From: Acidimicrobiaceae bacterium | GTDB taxonomy: Bacteria; Actinomycetota; Acidimicrobiia; Acidimicrobiales; UBA8592 | NCBI GenBank assembly: GCA_024641655.1 | Contig: JAHECR010000004.1 | Coordinates: 1 to 64,000 of the forward strand | Length of the DNA: 64,000 nucleotides | Direction: 5' to 3' | In this document: positions 25,635-38,196 of the stretch, one piece after another | Layout of the letters: each line of letters starts with the position of its first letter | How positions within the stretch are numbered: position 1 is the first letter of the stretch | Made by a program: the position numbers and the translations under genes | Notes under the pieces: generated by a model | What the model was told of the DNA's origin: nothing | Database searches by the model: none | What the model saw: only the letters and a program-made list of their open reading frames with translations

Positions 25635-26462
25635 ATGCCCCCGAAAGTGCCAATCCTGCTCACTGCCGACGAGTCCGACCCTCCCGGGGCCAGGGCGCAG
25701 GCACTCGCCGAGCACTTCGCAGGCCACCACATCGGGCCGTTCCGTTGGGTCTCCGAGACCGGATCGACCAATGCCGACGCGCTTGCTGCGACCTCGGGTG
25801 TCGACGCCGACGGCTTGGTGTGCATCGCTGATCACCAGACCGCCGGCCGCGGCCGGCGCGATCGCACCTGGACGACCGCACCCGGTGCGGCGCTGCTCAT
25901 GTCGATGGTGCGCCGGCACGACGCACACGAACCGAATCTCGCCCTTGCCGGTGCTGCGCTCGGCCTGGCGGCATGCGAAGCCGTCCAGGCGCTCGGGTTC
26001 GCCGACGTGCGCCTGAAGTGGCCGAACGACCTCGTCGTCGAACGCGCCGTGGGGCAGGCCAAGCTCGCCGGTGTGCTCGCGCAGTCGACGATCCGCGGAA
26101 CGCGCGCCTGGGTCGTGGCCGGGATCGGGTTGAACGTCCGCCCCGACGAGCTCGACGTCCGGGTTCCCGACCGCTTGACGGTTGCCCTCGCCGAGCTGGG
26201 TGACCCGCCGGATCGGGTCGGGCTTGCCGCTGCGATCGTCGAGCGGCTCGTCGCGACCGACGCGTCGTCGGCGGATTTCTGGCCCCGATACCGGGCCTGT
26301 TCGGCGACGTTGGGCGCCGATGTGGAGATCATGACCGACGCCGACGTGGTCACCGGACGAGCCGTCGACGTCGATCCCGGTGGGGCGCTCATCGTCGACA
26401 CCGGTGAAGGTCGGCGGGTCGTCGTCGTGGGCGACGTCGAGTCGGCCCGGCCGTCGCGCTGA
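25635..26462 (+). CDS. birA: Biotin-[acetyl-CoA carboxylase] ligase
   Basis: 275 residues with the class I biotin ligase motifs: STNADAL, TAGRGRRDRTW, LKWPNDL and GIGLNV. There is no N-terminal DNA-binding HTH, so it is a monofunctional ligase. It attaches biotin to BCCP domains such as the one encoded divergently next door. TATTCT (25621-25626) lies 8 nt before the ATG, so the mRNA is probably leaderless. The upstream frame extension into the carboxylase gene is a shadow. Confidence 0.9.
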   Translation: MPPKVPILLTADESDPPGARAQALAEHFAGHHIGPFRWVSETGSTNADALAATSGVDADGLVCIADHQTAGRGRRDRTWTTAPGAALLMSMVRRHDAHEPNLALAGAALGLAACEAVQALGFADVRLKWPNDLVVERAVGQAKLAGVLAQSTIRGTRAWVVAGIGLNVRPDELDVRVPDRLTVALAELGDPPDRVGLAAAIVERLVATDASSADFWPRYRACSATLGADVEIMTDADVVTGRAVDVDPGGALIVDTGEGRRVVVVGDVESARPSR

Positions 26463-26516
26463 GGCATCGGCTCGGCCTGCACGGAACTCGGACGGCATTC
26501 CACTACGGTTCCGACC

Positions 26517-27959
26517 GTGTCAGCCCGTCGCGCCCGTCCGCGCCGCACGTGGGTGCAGCGCGGGTTCCTGCTCCTCAACGTCGTCATCGTCGCTGCGGGG
26601 CTCACTGCAGCGGTCGCCCTCGCGGTTGCCAAGGACACGGTCAGCAGCATCCCGCGGACCGGCTACGGGAACACCCTCGCCGCTGATGTCGAGGAGGGCG
26701 AACCGCTCAACTTCCTGCTGATCGGGGCCGACTCGATCACGACGTTGCCGCCCGACCACCCGCTTCGCCAGTCTCGCGATGCGGGTCTGCGCACTGACAC
26801 GCTCATGGTGTTGCGGATGAACCCGGCAACCGGCGAAGCGTCGGTGTTGTCGATTCCCCGTGACCTGTGGGTTCCCGTTCCGGGCCACTCCTACCACCTC
26901 AAGATCACCGAGGTCCTGGCCTACACCGATCGGCCGACGCTCGTTCAGACCATCCAGGACTTCCTCCACATCCCGATCCACCACGCGGTCCAGGTCGACT
27001 TCAACGGCTTCCTGGAGATGGTCAAGGTCCTCGACGGCATCAAGATGTACGTCGACTACCCGCTTCGCGACCGAAAAGCAGCGCTGTCGATTCCCGACAC
27101 CGGCTGCCTCACGCTCACCCCTGAACAGGCGCTGGGTTTCGTGCGTAGTCGCACTATGCAGGCTCTCGTGGACGGGCAGTGGCGCCTGGTCGACGGGCGC
27201 GGCGACCTGGCGCGGATCGAGCGGCAACAGGACTTCCTGACCCTCGCCATCGACCGGGCCATCAACAAGGGGGTGCGGAACCCGGCGACGCTGAAGAGCC
27301 TCGTCGACGACGTCGCGGCCGGCGGGTTCGTCAACCTCGATGAACGCCTGACCTTCAAGCAGATCATCGACCTCGGCGAGCGATTCCGCGACTTCGCGGC
27401 CGAGGGGCTCGAGAAGTACACGCTGCCGGTCGTTCTCGGATCGGAAGGGACCGAGGAGAAGCCGATCTCGGTCGTCTATCTCGTCGAGGACGATGCCCAA
27501 CGGGTTCTCGACGTCTTCCGCGGCAGCACGGACGCGCAGGCGTTCCGCGTGGCAGTCCGCAACGGAACCGGCGAGTCCGGCATCGCCGGCGCGGTCGCCA
27601 CCGAGCTCGAGAACCGCGGCTTCCGTGTCGTGGACGCCTCCGACGCCGAGTCCTACGACTTCGATCGCACCGTCATCCGCGCCGGCGAATCGCAGGTCGA
27701 CTCCGCCATGCTGCTGTCGCGCTGGCTGGTGAACGGTGCCCAGCTCGAGACACGTGACACCGCTGGTGACGAGCCCGTCGAGCTGATCATCGGGCGCGAC
27801 TTCGCAGGCATCTTGGATGAACCCTCCGAGGCGCCGGTGGCCACGCCGACCCCGACCGGCGCGGTCGGCGAGACGACACCGCTCCCCGTGCCGACTGCGG
27901 CCCCCACGCCGGTGCCGACACCGACCCCACAACCTCTCGTGCGCGTGCGGGCCTGCTGA
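26517..27959 (+). CDS. LytR-CpsA-Psr family glycopolymer ligase with LytR_C domain
   Basis: 480 residues. One N-terminal membrane helix (about 15-37), then an LCP domain with LNFLLIGADS, the Arg/Asp-rich RTDTLMVLRMN, SIPRDLWVP and a C-terminal RSR/ARIERQQDF region. Residues about 340-420 form a LytR_C domain (RVAVRNGTGESGIAG), and the tail is Pro/Thr-rich. LCP enzymes move lipid-linked glycopolymers onto peptidoglycan; in Actinobacteria, arabinogalactan-like polymers. TACGGT (26504-26509) lies 7 nt before the GTG, so it is leaderless. Confidence 0.9.
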   Translation: MSARRARPRRTWVQRGFLLLNVVIVAAGLTAAVALAVAKDTVSSIPRTGYGNTLAADVEEGEPLNFLLIGADSITTLPPDHPLRQSRDAGLRTDTLMVLRMNPATGEASVLSIPRDLWVPVPGHSYHLKITEVLAYTDRPTLVQTIQDFLHIPIHHAVQVDFNGFLEMVKVLDGIKMYVDYPLRDRKAALSIPDTGCLTLTPEQALGFVRSRTMQALVDGQWRLVDGRGDLARIERQQDFLTLAIDRAINKGVRNPATLKSLVDDVAAGGFVNLDERLTFKQIIDLGERFRDFAAEGLEKYTLPVVLGSEGTEEKPISVVYLVEDDAQRVLDVFRGSTDAQAFRVAVRNGTGESGIAGAVATELENRGFRVVDASDAESYDFDRTVIRAGESQVDSAMLLSRWLVNGAQLETRDTAGDEPVELIIGRDFAGILDEPSEAPVATPTPTGAVGETTPLPVPTAAPTPVPTPTPQPLVRVRAC

Positions 27960-28000
27960 GCGACGCCGGATTCCCTCGACGCGGCACTACCGTGTGGGCC

Positions 28001-28792
28001 ATGGGTAAGGCCTCATCAGCGAAGAAGATCGCTCGCGCGCAACGTGCGGGCGCGACCACCGGACCGACCGAACGACGCGCGCTGGGATTTCCGGCCCTGG
28101 TCATCGGCATCATCGTGGTCGGGCTGCTGCTCGTGGGGTGGGCCCGCTCCTCTCGGGACGCACAGGTGACGCCAACACTGCAGGACCACTGGCATGACGC
28201 CTACGGCGTCTGGGATTGCGTCTCGCAGACCTTCCTGCCCCCGTTCCAGAGCCAGGTCGACCCCGTGGGCATCCACTCCCACACCGACGGGCTCATCCAT
28301 GTGCACCCCTTCACGTCGGCCGTCACCGGCAAGGGCGCCGTCATGGGCATCTTCTTCGACGCCATGGGCGTGACGGTCACCAAGGACGGCATCGACCTCC
28401 CCGGTGGCCAGAGCCTCGAAGCCGGGGCCGAATGTGACGGCGCCCCGTCGGTCATCCAGATCGCGCGCTGGTCCGACGTGCTGGCCGGCGGCGCCCCCGA
28501 CGAGATCATCACCGACAACTTCGACAAGGTGCGCTTCCGGGCCGAGGGCGAGGGCTTCACCATCGCTCGGGCGCCCGTCGGTGCCGACATCCCGGTCCCC
28601 GACACGCTCGATGCCCTGCGAGCCGTGCTCGGCCAGAGCCGCTCCGAAGGCGTCGAGCCGCCGACCGATTCCGAGGTCGTGCCGCCACAGGACTTCGGGG
28701 TTGGGACGCCGACGCCTGCGGAGACCGCAACCGCCGAGCCCACCGCGGCCCCTGACGCAACGCCGACACCCGAGACCGGTACCGACGGCTGA
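28001..28792 (+). CDS. Single-pass membrane protein, His-rich, function unknown
   Basis: 263 residues: basic cytoplasmic N-terminus, one helix (about 33-52), then an extracytoplasmic domain containing DHWHDAYGVWDC and HSHTDGLIHVHPF. The clustered His residues could bind a metal. The C-terminus is a low-complexity Pro/Thr/Ala/Glu tail. Family not recognised. The start is the ATG at 28001, 7 nt after TACCGT (27988-27993), rather than the GTG at 27992. It is followed after 10 nt by the nucleotidyltransferase gene, probably in one operon. Confidence 0.7.
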   Translation: MGKASSAKKIARAQRAGATTGPTERRALGFPALVIGIIVVGLLLVGWARSSRDAQVTPTLQDHWHDAYGVWDCVSQTFLPPFQSQVDPVGIHSHTDGLIHVHPFTSAVTGKGAVMGIFFDAMGVTVTKDGIDLPGGQSLEAGAECDGAPSVIQIARWSDVLAGGAPDEIITDNFDKVRFRAEGEGFTIARAPVGADIPVPDTLDALRAVLGQSRSEGVEPPTDSEVVPPQDFGVGTPTPAETATAEPTAAPDATPTPETGTDG

Positions 28793-28802
28793 GCCGTCAG
28801 CG

Positions 28803-29279
28803 ATGCCTACCGACGCAGCCGCGAATCGGTCGACGGATGCTTGCACCGTCGTCATCGTGAGCGGTTACTTCAGCCCGTTGCACTGCGGGCACCTCGACTA
28901 CCTCGAGGCCGGTGCCGCCGCCGGCGATCGCCTCGTCGTGATCGTCAACAACAACGCGCAGCAGCTCTTGAAGAAGGGCAAGCTCATCCTCGACGAGGCC
29001 GATCGCCTGCGTATCGTCCGGGCCCTCGCCATCGTCGACGAGGCCATGATCGCGATCGACGACGACGCGACAGTCAGCCGCTCGATCGAGGAGCTTGCCC
29101 GTCGCCACGACGGCTGCCGCATCATCTTCGGCAACGGGGGCGATCGTAGCGAGGGTGCCGTGGTGCCCGAAACCGAGGTGTGCGAACGGTTCGGCATCGA
29201 GATGGTGTTCGACCTCGGCGGGAACGCCAAACGGGACTCCAGCACCCGGATCAATCAGGAGATGGGCCTCGAGGACTGA
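28803..29279 (+). CDS. Cytidylyltransferase-like nucleotidyltransferase
   Basis: 158 residues with the HxGH superfamily motif in SGYFSPLHCGHLDYL, and a C-terminal KRDSSTRI resembling the ISSTxxR motif. It should transfer a nucleotide from CTP or ATP to a phosphorylated small molecule. Relatives include glycerol-3-phosphate cytidylyltransferase and the HldE C-terminal domain; the NNNAQQLLKKGK segment resembles the latter. The substrate cannot be decided. Co-transcribed with the upstream membrane protein gene and convergent with the F420 genes. Confidence 0.75.
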   Translation: MPTDAAANRSTDACTVVIVSGYFSPLHCGHLDYLEAGAAAGDRLVVIVNNNAQQLLKKGKLILDEADRLRIVRALAIVDEAMIAIDDDATVSRSIEELARRHDGCRIIFGNGGDRSEGAVVPETEVCERFGIEMVFDLGGNAKRDSSTRINQEMGLED

Positions 29280-29332
29280 TCTCGAGGACGGGCCTCGCAC
29301 TGCTCCCGGACGTCCCACCAGGCCGTGACGCG

Positions 29333-30027
29333 CTAGCGGAACAGATCCTCGGCGGGGCTGCGCACGATGTCGTCATGCACGTTGCCCGGGCCGAACCAGG
29401 CGGGATCGCCTCCGCGCACGATCGCCACCGGCACTCCCGCCACCTTGCCCATCACCAACTCGGCGGCGGCAGCGAGCTCGTCCACGAGCGCCACCTCGGT
29501 CACGTGCATCTCGCGGCCGAGGGCGTCGGGAGTTCCGCGGAGATCGAGGATCGGCAGGATGCCTGCGGACCCGATGGCGACGTCGGTGAGACCCCGGCGC
29601 CACGGTCGGCCGAACGTGTCGGAGATGATGACCGCTACGTCGATGTCGTAGCGGCCTCGCAGGCCGTCGCGAATGCGGCGGGCGGAGCGGTCGCTGTCCT
29701 CGGGGAGCAGTGCCGCCTGGCCGCGTTGGACGTTGGAGAGGTCGATTCCGGCGTTGGCACAGACGAAGCCGTGCTTGGTCTCGCTGATGATCAGCTCGCC
29801 ACGGCGGCGCAGGATGCGCACGGACTCCCGTTCGACGAGAGGCTTGTGCGACAGCGGATCGTCGGGGTCGACGGCGACGAGCATGTTCTCGGCTTTCGAC
29901 ACGATCTTCTGGGTCACGATGATCACGTCGCCGGACTCGACCACTCCAGTGTCGCCGATCAGCGCCGCGAGGTCGTCGCCGGGCACCACTTCGCCGATGC
30001 CCTCCACCGGAATGATCTCGAGCCTGG

Positions 30028-30031
<4 letters not shown>
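29333..30031 (-). CDS. cofE: Coenzyme F420-0:L-glutamate ligase, single-domain
   Basis: 232 residues. Motifs such as VIIVTQKIVSKAEN, KHGFVCANAGID and VAVIISDTFGRPWR are those of CofE/FbiB N-terminal domains, which add glutamates to F420-0 with GTP. Actinobacterial FbiB normally carries an extra C-terminal nitroreductase-like domain that reduces dehydro-F420; it is absent here, so the protein resembles archaeal CofE. Its ATG overlaps the cofD stop (ATGA). It is the last gene of the operon from 33328. Confidence 0.9.
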
Positions 30032-32898
<2,867 letters not shown>

Positions 32899-32917
32899 CG
32901 GACGGAAGTTCTCGTTC

Positions 32918-33328
32918 TCACTGCGGGTCGAGCCCCAACATCGATCGGACCTGCCCGGCGTTCTCGGCGGTGAGGGTTCGCACGGCGCCGAGCAGCTCGC
33001 GTAGGCCGGCAGGTAGATCGGGCTCGACGCGGTCGAGGATCTCGGTCACCCGGTGCTCGAGACCGTCGAGTCGGTCGTCGATCAGCCGGAGCTCGTCTCG
33101 GAGCGTGGCGGCCAGCGAACGGAGCCGCTCCGGGTCACGCAACAAATCGGCGAGCTCGGCGAGCGGCTGACCCAGCTCACCGAGGTCGGTGTCGACCGCT
33201 TCGGCCTGGAGGCGGCGCCGCGCGACCTGGGCCCGGTTGACGGCCAGGACGCCGAGACCGACGCCGGTGTAGACGAGGTCCTCGAGGCGGTCAGCGAGTG
33301 AGGTCGTCTCCTTGTCGTTCCCGGACAC
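32918..33328 (-). CDS. Small coiled-coil hypothetical protein
   Basis: 136 residues, with DLVYTGVGLGVLAVNRAQVARRR near the N-terminus, then a long heptad-rich region (Leu, Arg, Glu) and a polar end. The start resembles the amphipathic segment of phasin-like or granule-associated proteins; no clear family. TACACT (33335-33340) lies 6 nt before the GTG at 33328, so it leads a leaderless transcript that also covers rmd, gmd, cofD and cofE. Divergent from the large glycosyltransferase gene. Confidence 0.65.
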   Translation of the reverse strand: MSGNDKETTSLADRLEDLVYTGVGLGVLAVNRAQVARRRLQAEAVDTDLGELGQPLAELADLLRDPERLRSLAATLRDELRLIDDRLDGLEHRVTEILDRVEPDLPAGLRELLGAVRTLTAENAGQVRSMLGLDPQ

Positions 33329-33455
33329 GGGGGCAGTGTAGTTCCACCGACGCGAATCGGCCCCGGTCGGGCGACGCAGGCAACGACGGTCGGCGGTGTG
33401 CGGTGGCTCGGGGGTACGTCGCGCCCGCGCTCTTCACCACTAGCCTTCCCACACT

Positions 33456-36400
33456 GTGGATGCGCCGAGCCCCGCCGAAGAGGCGCCACCAGGAGCCGTC
33501 ACGGCGCCCCGCGTCGAGCTCGTGATCGTCGCGCACGAACCCGGTGCCTGGTTCGAGGAGACACTGTCTGCTGCGGCAGCCCAGGACTATCCGCGGCTCG
33601 ATATGACGGTCCTCGCCGCGGGAGGGGAAGCGACCACGAGGGCCATGGTTGCCGCTTCGCTCCCCGCAACACAGATCCGTGTCATCGATCCCGACCAGGG
33701 GTTCGGCCGGAGCGCGAACTCGGTTCTCGACGAGACGAACCCGCCGGCGTTCTACCTCTTCTGCCACGATGACACGGCGCTTGCCCCCGAGGCGACGCGT
33801 CTGCTCGTCGAGGAGTCCATGCGGTCAAACGCGAGCATCGTCGGGCCCAAGATCGTGGCCTGGGACCGTTCGACCGAACTGCTCGAGGTCGGGCTCGACA
33901 TCGACAAACTCGGTCACGTGGCCGCGCGCGTCGATGTCGGCGAGCTCGACCAGGAACAGCACGACTCGGTGACCGACGTGTTCGCGGTGTCCGCGGCTGC
34001 GCTTCTGGTGCGCGCCGACCTGTTCCGCGCCCTCGAAGGGTTCGACGGTGCGATGGGGATGACCGGCGAGGATGTCGACCTGTGTTGGCGTGCCCACGTC
34101 GCCGGTGCCCGGGTCATGGTGGTGCCCTCGGCGGTGGCGCGCCACCGCGTCGGGCTGATCGAGCGCCATGCGCCCAACGTCGTCGAGCGGGTACAGGAAC
34201 GGCACCGGCTCCGAGCGGTCCTCAGCAACTACGGCGTCTGGCACTCCCTGCGTGTTGTGCCCCAAGCAGTCGTGTTCACCCTGCTCCGAGCCATCGGGGC
34301 GCTGCTGTCGGGTCACTTCGGGCGGGCTCGGGCCCTGGCCGGCGCATGGGGTTGGAACCTGGCTCGACCCGGCTCGCTCCGCCAGCGCCGCAAATCGCTG
34401 CGGCGGCTGCGGCAATTACCCGACCGGGAGATCAGACGCCTCCAAGTGGGGGGCTTTGCGCCTCTGACGACGTTCCTGCGGGGTCAGCTCGCGCCCGACC
34501 ATGTCGCCGGCTCGGCGACGGCGCGTCTCCGCGGCCTCCTGGACTCGTTGCGGGCCGGCCCCTCCCGGGTCTCCACCGGGCTGTGGGCCGCGATCATCGT
34601 CGTCTTCGCGTTCGGGAGTCGCCACCTGCTCACCCGGGGCGTTCCGGTGGTGGGCGACCTGGCGACGTTCGACCTCGACATCGGCGGCCAGTTCTCGGCG
34701 TGGTTCGACAGCTGGTCGTCGACCGGGCTCGGGCACGAGGCCACCGCGCCCACCGCGCACGGACTCGTCGGATTCGCCGGTGTGCTCTTCCTCGGCTCCA
34801 TGGGTTTGCTGCGTACCGTCCTCACCGTCGGGATGATCCCGATCGGGGCGATCGGGATCTGGAGGTTGCTGCGGCCGTTCGAATCGGTGTGGATCCGCGC
34901 GGTGGGGACCGCCATGTACGTCGTCACGCCCGTGCCGTACAACGCGCTCGGTCACGGCTCGTGGTCCGGACTGCTCCTGTTCGGCAGCCTCCCGTGGGTG
35001 CTCGCCGGTCTCGGACGCGCCGGCCGCGTGGCGCCGTTCGGCAGTGTGGGCGGGCGCGCCGGCCCGGGTGTGTACCAGCCGAGTTGGCCACGGGAGGTGC
35101 TGGGACTCGGCCTGCTGCTCGGGGCGCTCGTCGCGTTCGTGCCGTTGGCGGCGGGCATCGTGGTGCTGCTCGCTGTGCTGCTCGTGGTCGGATCGGTGCT
35201 TGCCGGCTGGCCCAGCGGTGCCGGTCGACTCATCGCCATCGCCCTGGGCGCCACGGCGGTGGCGGGTGTCCTCAACATCGCGTGGCTCCTCGACGCGGTG
35301 GCGGACGGCGCCCGATGGTCCTGGGTCGTCGGCACCCGTCCCGAGGGCGGGGCCGGTCTGAGCCTCGCCGACAGCCTTCGGTTGCAGTCGGGTTCGCTGG
35401 GGTCGGCACCGCTCGGCTGGGCCATGCCGATCGCCGCGTTGGTTCCGCTCCTCCTGGGCCGGGGCGAGCGTTGGGCCTGGGCCGTCCGCGGGTTGGTCGT
35501 CTACCTCGGTGGTGTCGCAGCGGTGTGGATGTCGGGTGAGTCGTGGTTTCCGTCCACCGTGCCTCGACCGGAGGTCCTGTTGGCGCCCGCGGCTCTGGGC
35601 CTCGCGATCGCCGTTGCCATGGGTGCCGGCGCAATTCACCGCGATCTGCGCACGTACCACTTCGGATGGCGTCAGCTCGTCCCGCTCACCGCCGTGGCCG
35701 CGATTGCGCTCGCCGTGCTGCCCGTGCTCGGCGCCTCGTTCTCGGGGTACTGGCGGATGCCCGACGAAGAACTCGATCTGCGGCTCGCTCAGTCCGCGGT
35801 CTCGCAGCCGGCCGCGGGTCGCGTGTTGTGGATCGGTCATGACGATGTGCTCGCTGCGGCCGGGCAGCCTCTGCGCGACGGACTCACCATGGCAGTCACG
35901 TCGGGGCTGACCTCCACCTTCGCGGACCGATGGGCCGGCGGCGACGCCCCGGCGGCCGACTTGCTCGACGAGGCGGTCGATCTCGCGTTCGACGGGGGAA
36001 CGAGCCGTCTCGGGCGGCTGCTCGCGCCACTGGGAATCAGCGATGTCGTCGTGGTCGAGCGTCTGGCGCCGCTGCCGGCCTCCGGCCCCGTCGAGCCGGT
36101 GCCGCCCGATGTGCTGGCCGCGCTCTCCGAACAGCTCGACCTCGACGAGATCAAGGTTGCGCCCGGCATCGTCCGCTACCGGAACACTTCGACACTCGGC
36201 GTCGCTGCGCTGGTCCCGGTCGGCGCGACGGCAGGACGAACGGTCCGCGCATTCGCCTCGGCGAGCGAAGCAGTCGTCGGCTCGGTGATTCTGCTGCCCT
36301 CGGACGGGTCCGAGAACCGCTTCGAGGCCGACGTGACCGCCGACGGGGAGGTGTTCGCGGCCTTCCCGACCGATTCCCCCTGGCGCCTTTCGGTCGACGG

Positions 36401-36593
36401 CGTGCCCGCCAACCGCGGACCGGCGTTGGAGTGGGCCCTGGCTTTCCGGCCCCAAGTCGCCGGTCACGCCGTGCTCGAGCACCGCACACCTGCGGGCCAC
36501 CAGGTCGTCGTGGCGTTCCAGGCGGCGTTGTGGTTCCTGGCCGTAGTTGCCGTCGTGCGCTACGCCTCCGGGGCTCGAGGGCTGAGCCGATGA
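33456..36593 (+). CDS. Large membrane glycosyltransferase (GT2 domain plus multi-pass module)
   Basis: 1045 residues. A family 2 GT-A domain fills about residues 18-250 (ELVIVAHEPG, FCHDDTAL, MTGEDVDLCWRAH). A basic amphipathic linker follows, then a large multi-pass region (about 370-760) resembling polyprenol-sugar-dependent GT-C transferases, and an extracytoplasmic C-terminal domain ending with one last helix. The fusion could build and transfer a glycan in one protein, as in actinobacterial cell-wall glycan synthesis. TAGCCT (33441-33446) lies 9 nt before the GTG. The next gene overlaps its stop (ATGA). Confidence 0.82.
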   Translation: MDAPSPAEEAPPGAVTAPRVELVIVAHEPGAWFEETLSAAAAQDYPRLDMTVLAAGGEATTRAMVAASLPATQIRVIDPDQGFGRSANSVLDETNPPAFYLFCHDDTALAPEATRLLVEESMRSNASIVGPKIVAWDRSTELLEVGLDIDKLGHVAARVDVGELDQEQHDSVTDVFAVSAAALLVRADLFRALEGFDGAMGMTGEDVDLCWRAHVAGARVMVVPSAVARHRVGLIERHAPNVVERVQERHRLRAVLSNYGVWHSLRVVPQAVVFTLLRAIGALLSGHFGRARALAGAWGWNLARPGSLRQRRKSLRRLRQLPDREIRRLQVGGFAPLTTFLRGQLAPDHVAGSATARLRGLLDSLRAGPSRVSTGLWAAIIVVFAFGSRHLLTRGVPVVGDLATFDLDIGGQFSAWFDSWSSTGLGHEATAPTAHGLVGFAGVLFLGSMGLLRTVLTVGMIPIGAIGIWRLLRPFESVWIRAVGTAMYVVTPVPYNALGHGSWSGLLLFGSLPWVLAGLGRAGRVAPFGSVGGRAGPGVYQPSWPREVLGLGLLLGALVAFVPLAAGIVVLLAVLLVVGSVLAGWPSGAGRLIAIALGATAVAGVLNIAWLLDAVADGARWSWVVGTRPEGGAGLSLADSLRLQSGSLGSAPLGWAMPIAALVPLLLGRGERWAWAVRGLVVYLGGVAAVWMSGESWFPSTVPRPEVLLAPAALGLAIAVAMGAGAIHRDLRTYHFGWRQLVPLTAVAAIALAVLPVLGASFSGYWRMPDEELDLRLAQSAVSQPAAGRVLWIGHDDVLAAAGQPLRDGLTMAVTSGLTSTFADRWAGGDAPAADLLDEAVDLAFDGGTSRLGRLLAPLGISDVVVVERLAPLPASGPVEPVPPDVLAALSEQLDLDEIKVAPGIVRYRNTSTLGVAALVPVGATAGRTVRAFASASEAVVGSVILLPSDGSENRFEADVTADGEVFAAFPTDSPWRLSVDGVPANRGPALEWALAFRPQVAGHAVLEHRTPAGHQVVVAFQAALWFLAVVAVVRYASGARGLSR

Positions 36594-38158
36594 GCATCGT
36601 TCGATGGCCCGCGATCTTGATACTGGTCGGCGCGCTCGCAGCGATGGTGGCGCTCGATCGCTCCGACGGGGCGGCCGGCGGGGTCGCCGCCACTGCCGCG
36701 CCGCTGGTGGGTTCAGGTGTCGGTGACGCCGACGCGTTGTCGTCGGTGTGGTACTGCGCTGGGGGGACGATCGTCGCCGATGGTTTCGCCGACCATGAGC
36801 TGTTGATCGGCAATCCCACCGGGGCCGCGGGCACTGCGGAGTTGCAGGTCATTCCCGTGAACGCACCGAACCGCATCGACCTCGGGACGAGCAACGTGGG
36901 AGACCCGGCCGCCGAGGCGGTGGTGCGTCCACCCGAGGCCCAGCAGTTGCAGACGGTCGCGCACGTGATCGATCTGGCTCCACGTAGCGTGACCCGGGTC
37001 CGGGTCGCCGACATCGACGGTGTGGGTGGGGAGTACGCGTCGGTGCTCGTCGAGTCCGGTCTCGGTGGCCTCGTCGTCGAGCATCGAGTCGTCGGGTCGG
37101 CCGGTGCCTCCACGGCGCTCTGCGCGAGCGCTTCGTCGGCCTCATGGCACTTCGCCGCCGGGAGCACCCGCAAGGGCGCCCGTGAGGTGATCGTGGTGTT
37201 CAACCCGTTCCCGGGGGACGCGATCATCGATGTCACGTTTTCGGTCGACGGTCGCACGCGCAGCCCGGAGGCCTACGAGGGACTCGTCGTGCGCGCCGGT
37301 TCCTTGCTCCCGATCGACATCACCGCGGTGGTGACGTTGTCCGACGTCGTGTCGTCCGACATCGTGGTGCGCGCGGGCAGGGTGGTGGTCGATCGGCTCC
37401 TGGAGTTCGACGGAACCGAAGGACCTGCGGGGCTGTCGGTGGCTGCCGGGTCGCTCGCCACGGCGGCCGTGTGGACCTTCCCGGGTTGGGGACTCGACGA
37501 TGCCGCGAGTTCGATCGTCGTCCACAATCCGTCTCCTGACGAGGAAGCCGTCGTCGACGTGGAGTTCTGGCCCGCCGTGCCCACGGATACAGTTATCGAG
37601 CCGGTCCGCTTGACCATCAGACCTGGCCATTCCGAAGTCGCTGTTCTCGACGGCCCTGGTGCGGCGATCAGCGCCGGGCGAACCGTCGACGGCACCGGCC
37701 GCATCGATGGGATCGGCGGCTACTGGATAGTGGTGCGTCGCGTCCGGGGCCCCGACGTCATCGCGGAGCGCTTCGTCGTCGCGACCGCCGACCAGGCATC
37801 GGCATCGTCGGCCGCCGCCGGAGTGACGGTCGCGGCGACGCGGCATCTGATGGTGGTCGATCGGTCGACGACGCGGGTTGCGATCGCCCAGCCGGCGACC
37901 GACCGGATCGCGCGGGTCGTCCTGCGCGTGTTCGTGGATGGTTCGGTGCTGGAGGCTGCACCCGTCGAGTTGCCCGGCGGCGGCCGCATCGTCGTCGACC
38001 TGCAATCGATCTCGGTGCCGCCGAACTCGGTCGTGGTCGTCGAGTCCACCGAGCCGGTGTTCGTCGAGCAGGGGGCCGACGTGGGTGGTGGGATCACCTG
38101 GTCGCCCGCGGCGCCCGTCCGGTCAACGGTGGTCCCGACCGACGTGCCGCTCCAGTAA
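36590..38158 (+). CDS. DUF5719 family extracytoplasmic protein
   Basis: 522 residues: N-terminal signal anchor (RWPAILILVGALAAMVAL) and then repeated beta-sandwich-like segments rich in Val, Gly and Asp, matching DUF5719 as I recall. In other Actinobacteria this protein follows a large GT2 membrane glycosyltransferase, as here, where the start overlaps the upstream stop by 4 nt. A partner role in export or attachment of the glycan is inference from this fixed pairing. Confidence 0.75.
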   Translation: MSIVRWPAILILVGALAAMVALDRSDGAAGGVAATAAPLVGSGVGDADALSSVWYCAGGTIVADGFADHELLIGNPTGAAGTAELQVIPVNAPNRIDLGTSNVGDPAAEAVVRPPEAQQLQTVAHVIDLAPRSVTRVRVADIDGVGGEYASVLVESGLGGLVVEHRVVGSAGASTALCASASSASWHFAAGSTRKGAREVIVVFNPFPGDAIIDVTFSVDGRTRSPEAYEGLVVRAGSLLPIDITAVVTLSDVVSSDIVVRAGRVVVDRLLEFDGTEGPAGLSVAAGSLATAAVWTFPGWGLDDAASSIVVHNPSPDEEAVVDVEFWPAVPTDTVIEPVRLTIRPGHSEVAVLDGPGAAISAGRTVDGTGRIDGIGGYWIVVRRVRGPDVIAERFVVATADQASASSAAAGVTVAATRHLMVVDRSTTRVAIAQPATDRIARVVLRVFVDGSVLEAAPVELPGGGRIVVDLQSISVPPNSVVVVESTEPVFVEQGADVGGGITWSPAAPVRSTVVPTDVPLQ

Positions 38159-38196
38159 GTCCCGGCCTCAGGCCCGTCCTGGGCTGGGCCTTCGCC

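Noticed and set aside
24308-25831. 507-residue plus-strand open frame
   Set aside because: Antisense to the biotin carboxylase gene; no recognisable motif.
28803-29279. Phosphopantetheine adenylyltransferase (coaD)
   Set aside because: The HxGH motif is shared, but the rest of the sequence and gene context do not fit CoaD.
34416-36500. 694-residue minus-strand open frame
   Set aside because: Antisense to the 1045-residue glycosyltransferase; Arg/His/Gln-rich shadow composition.
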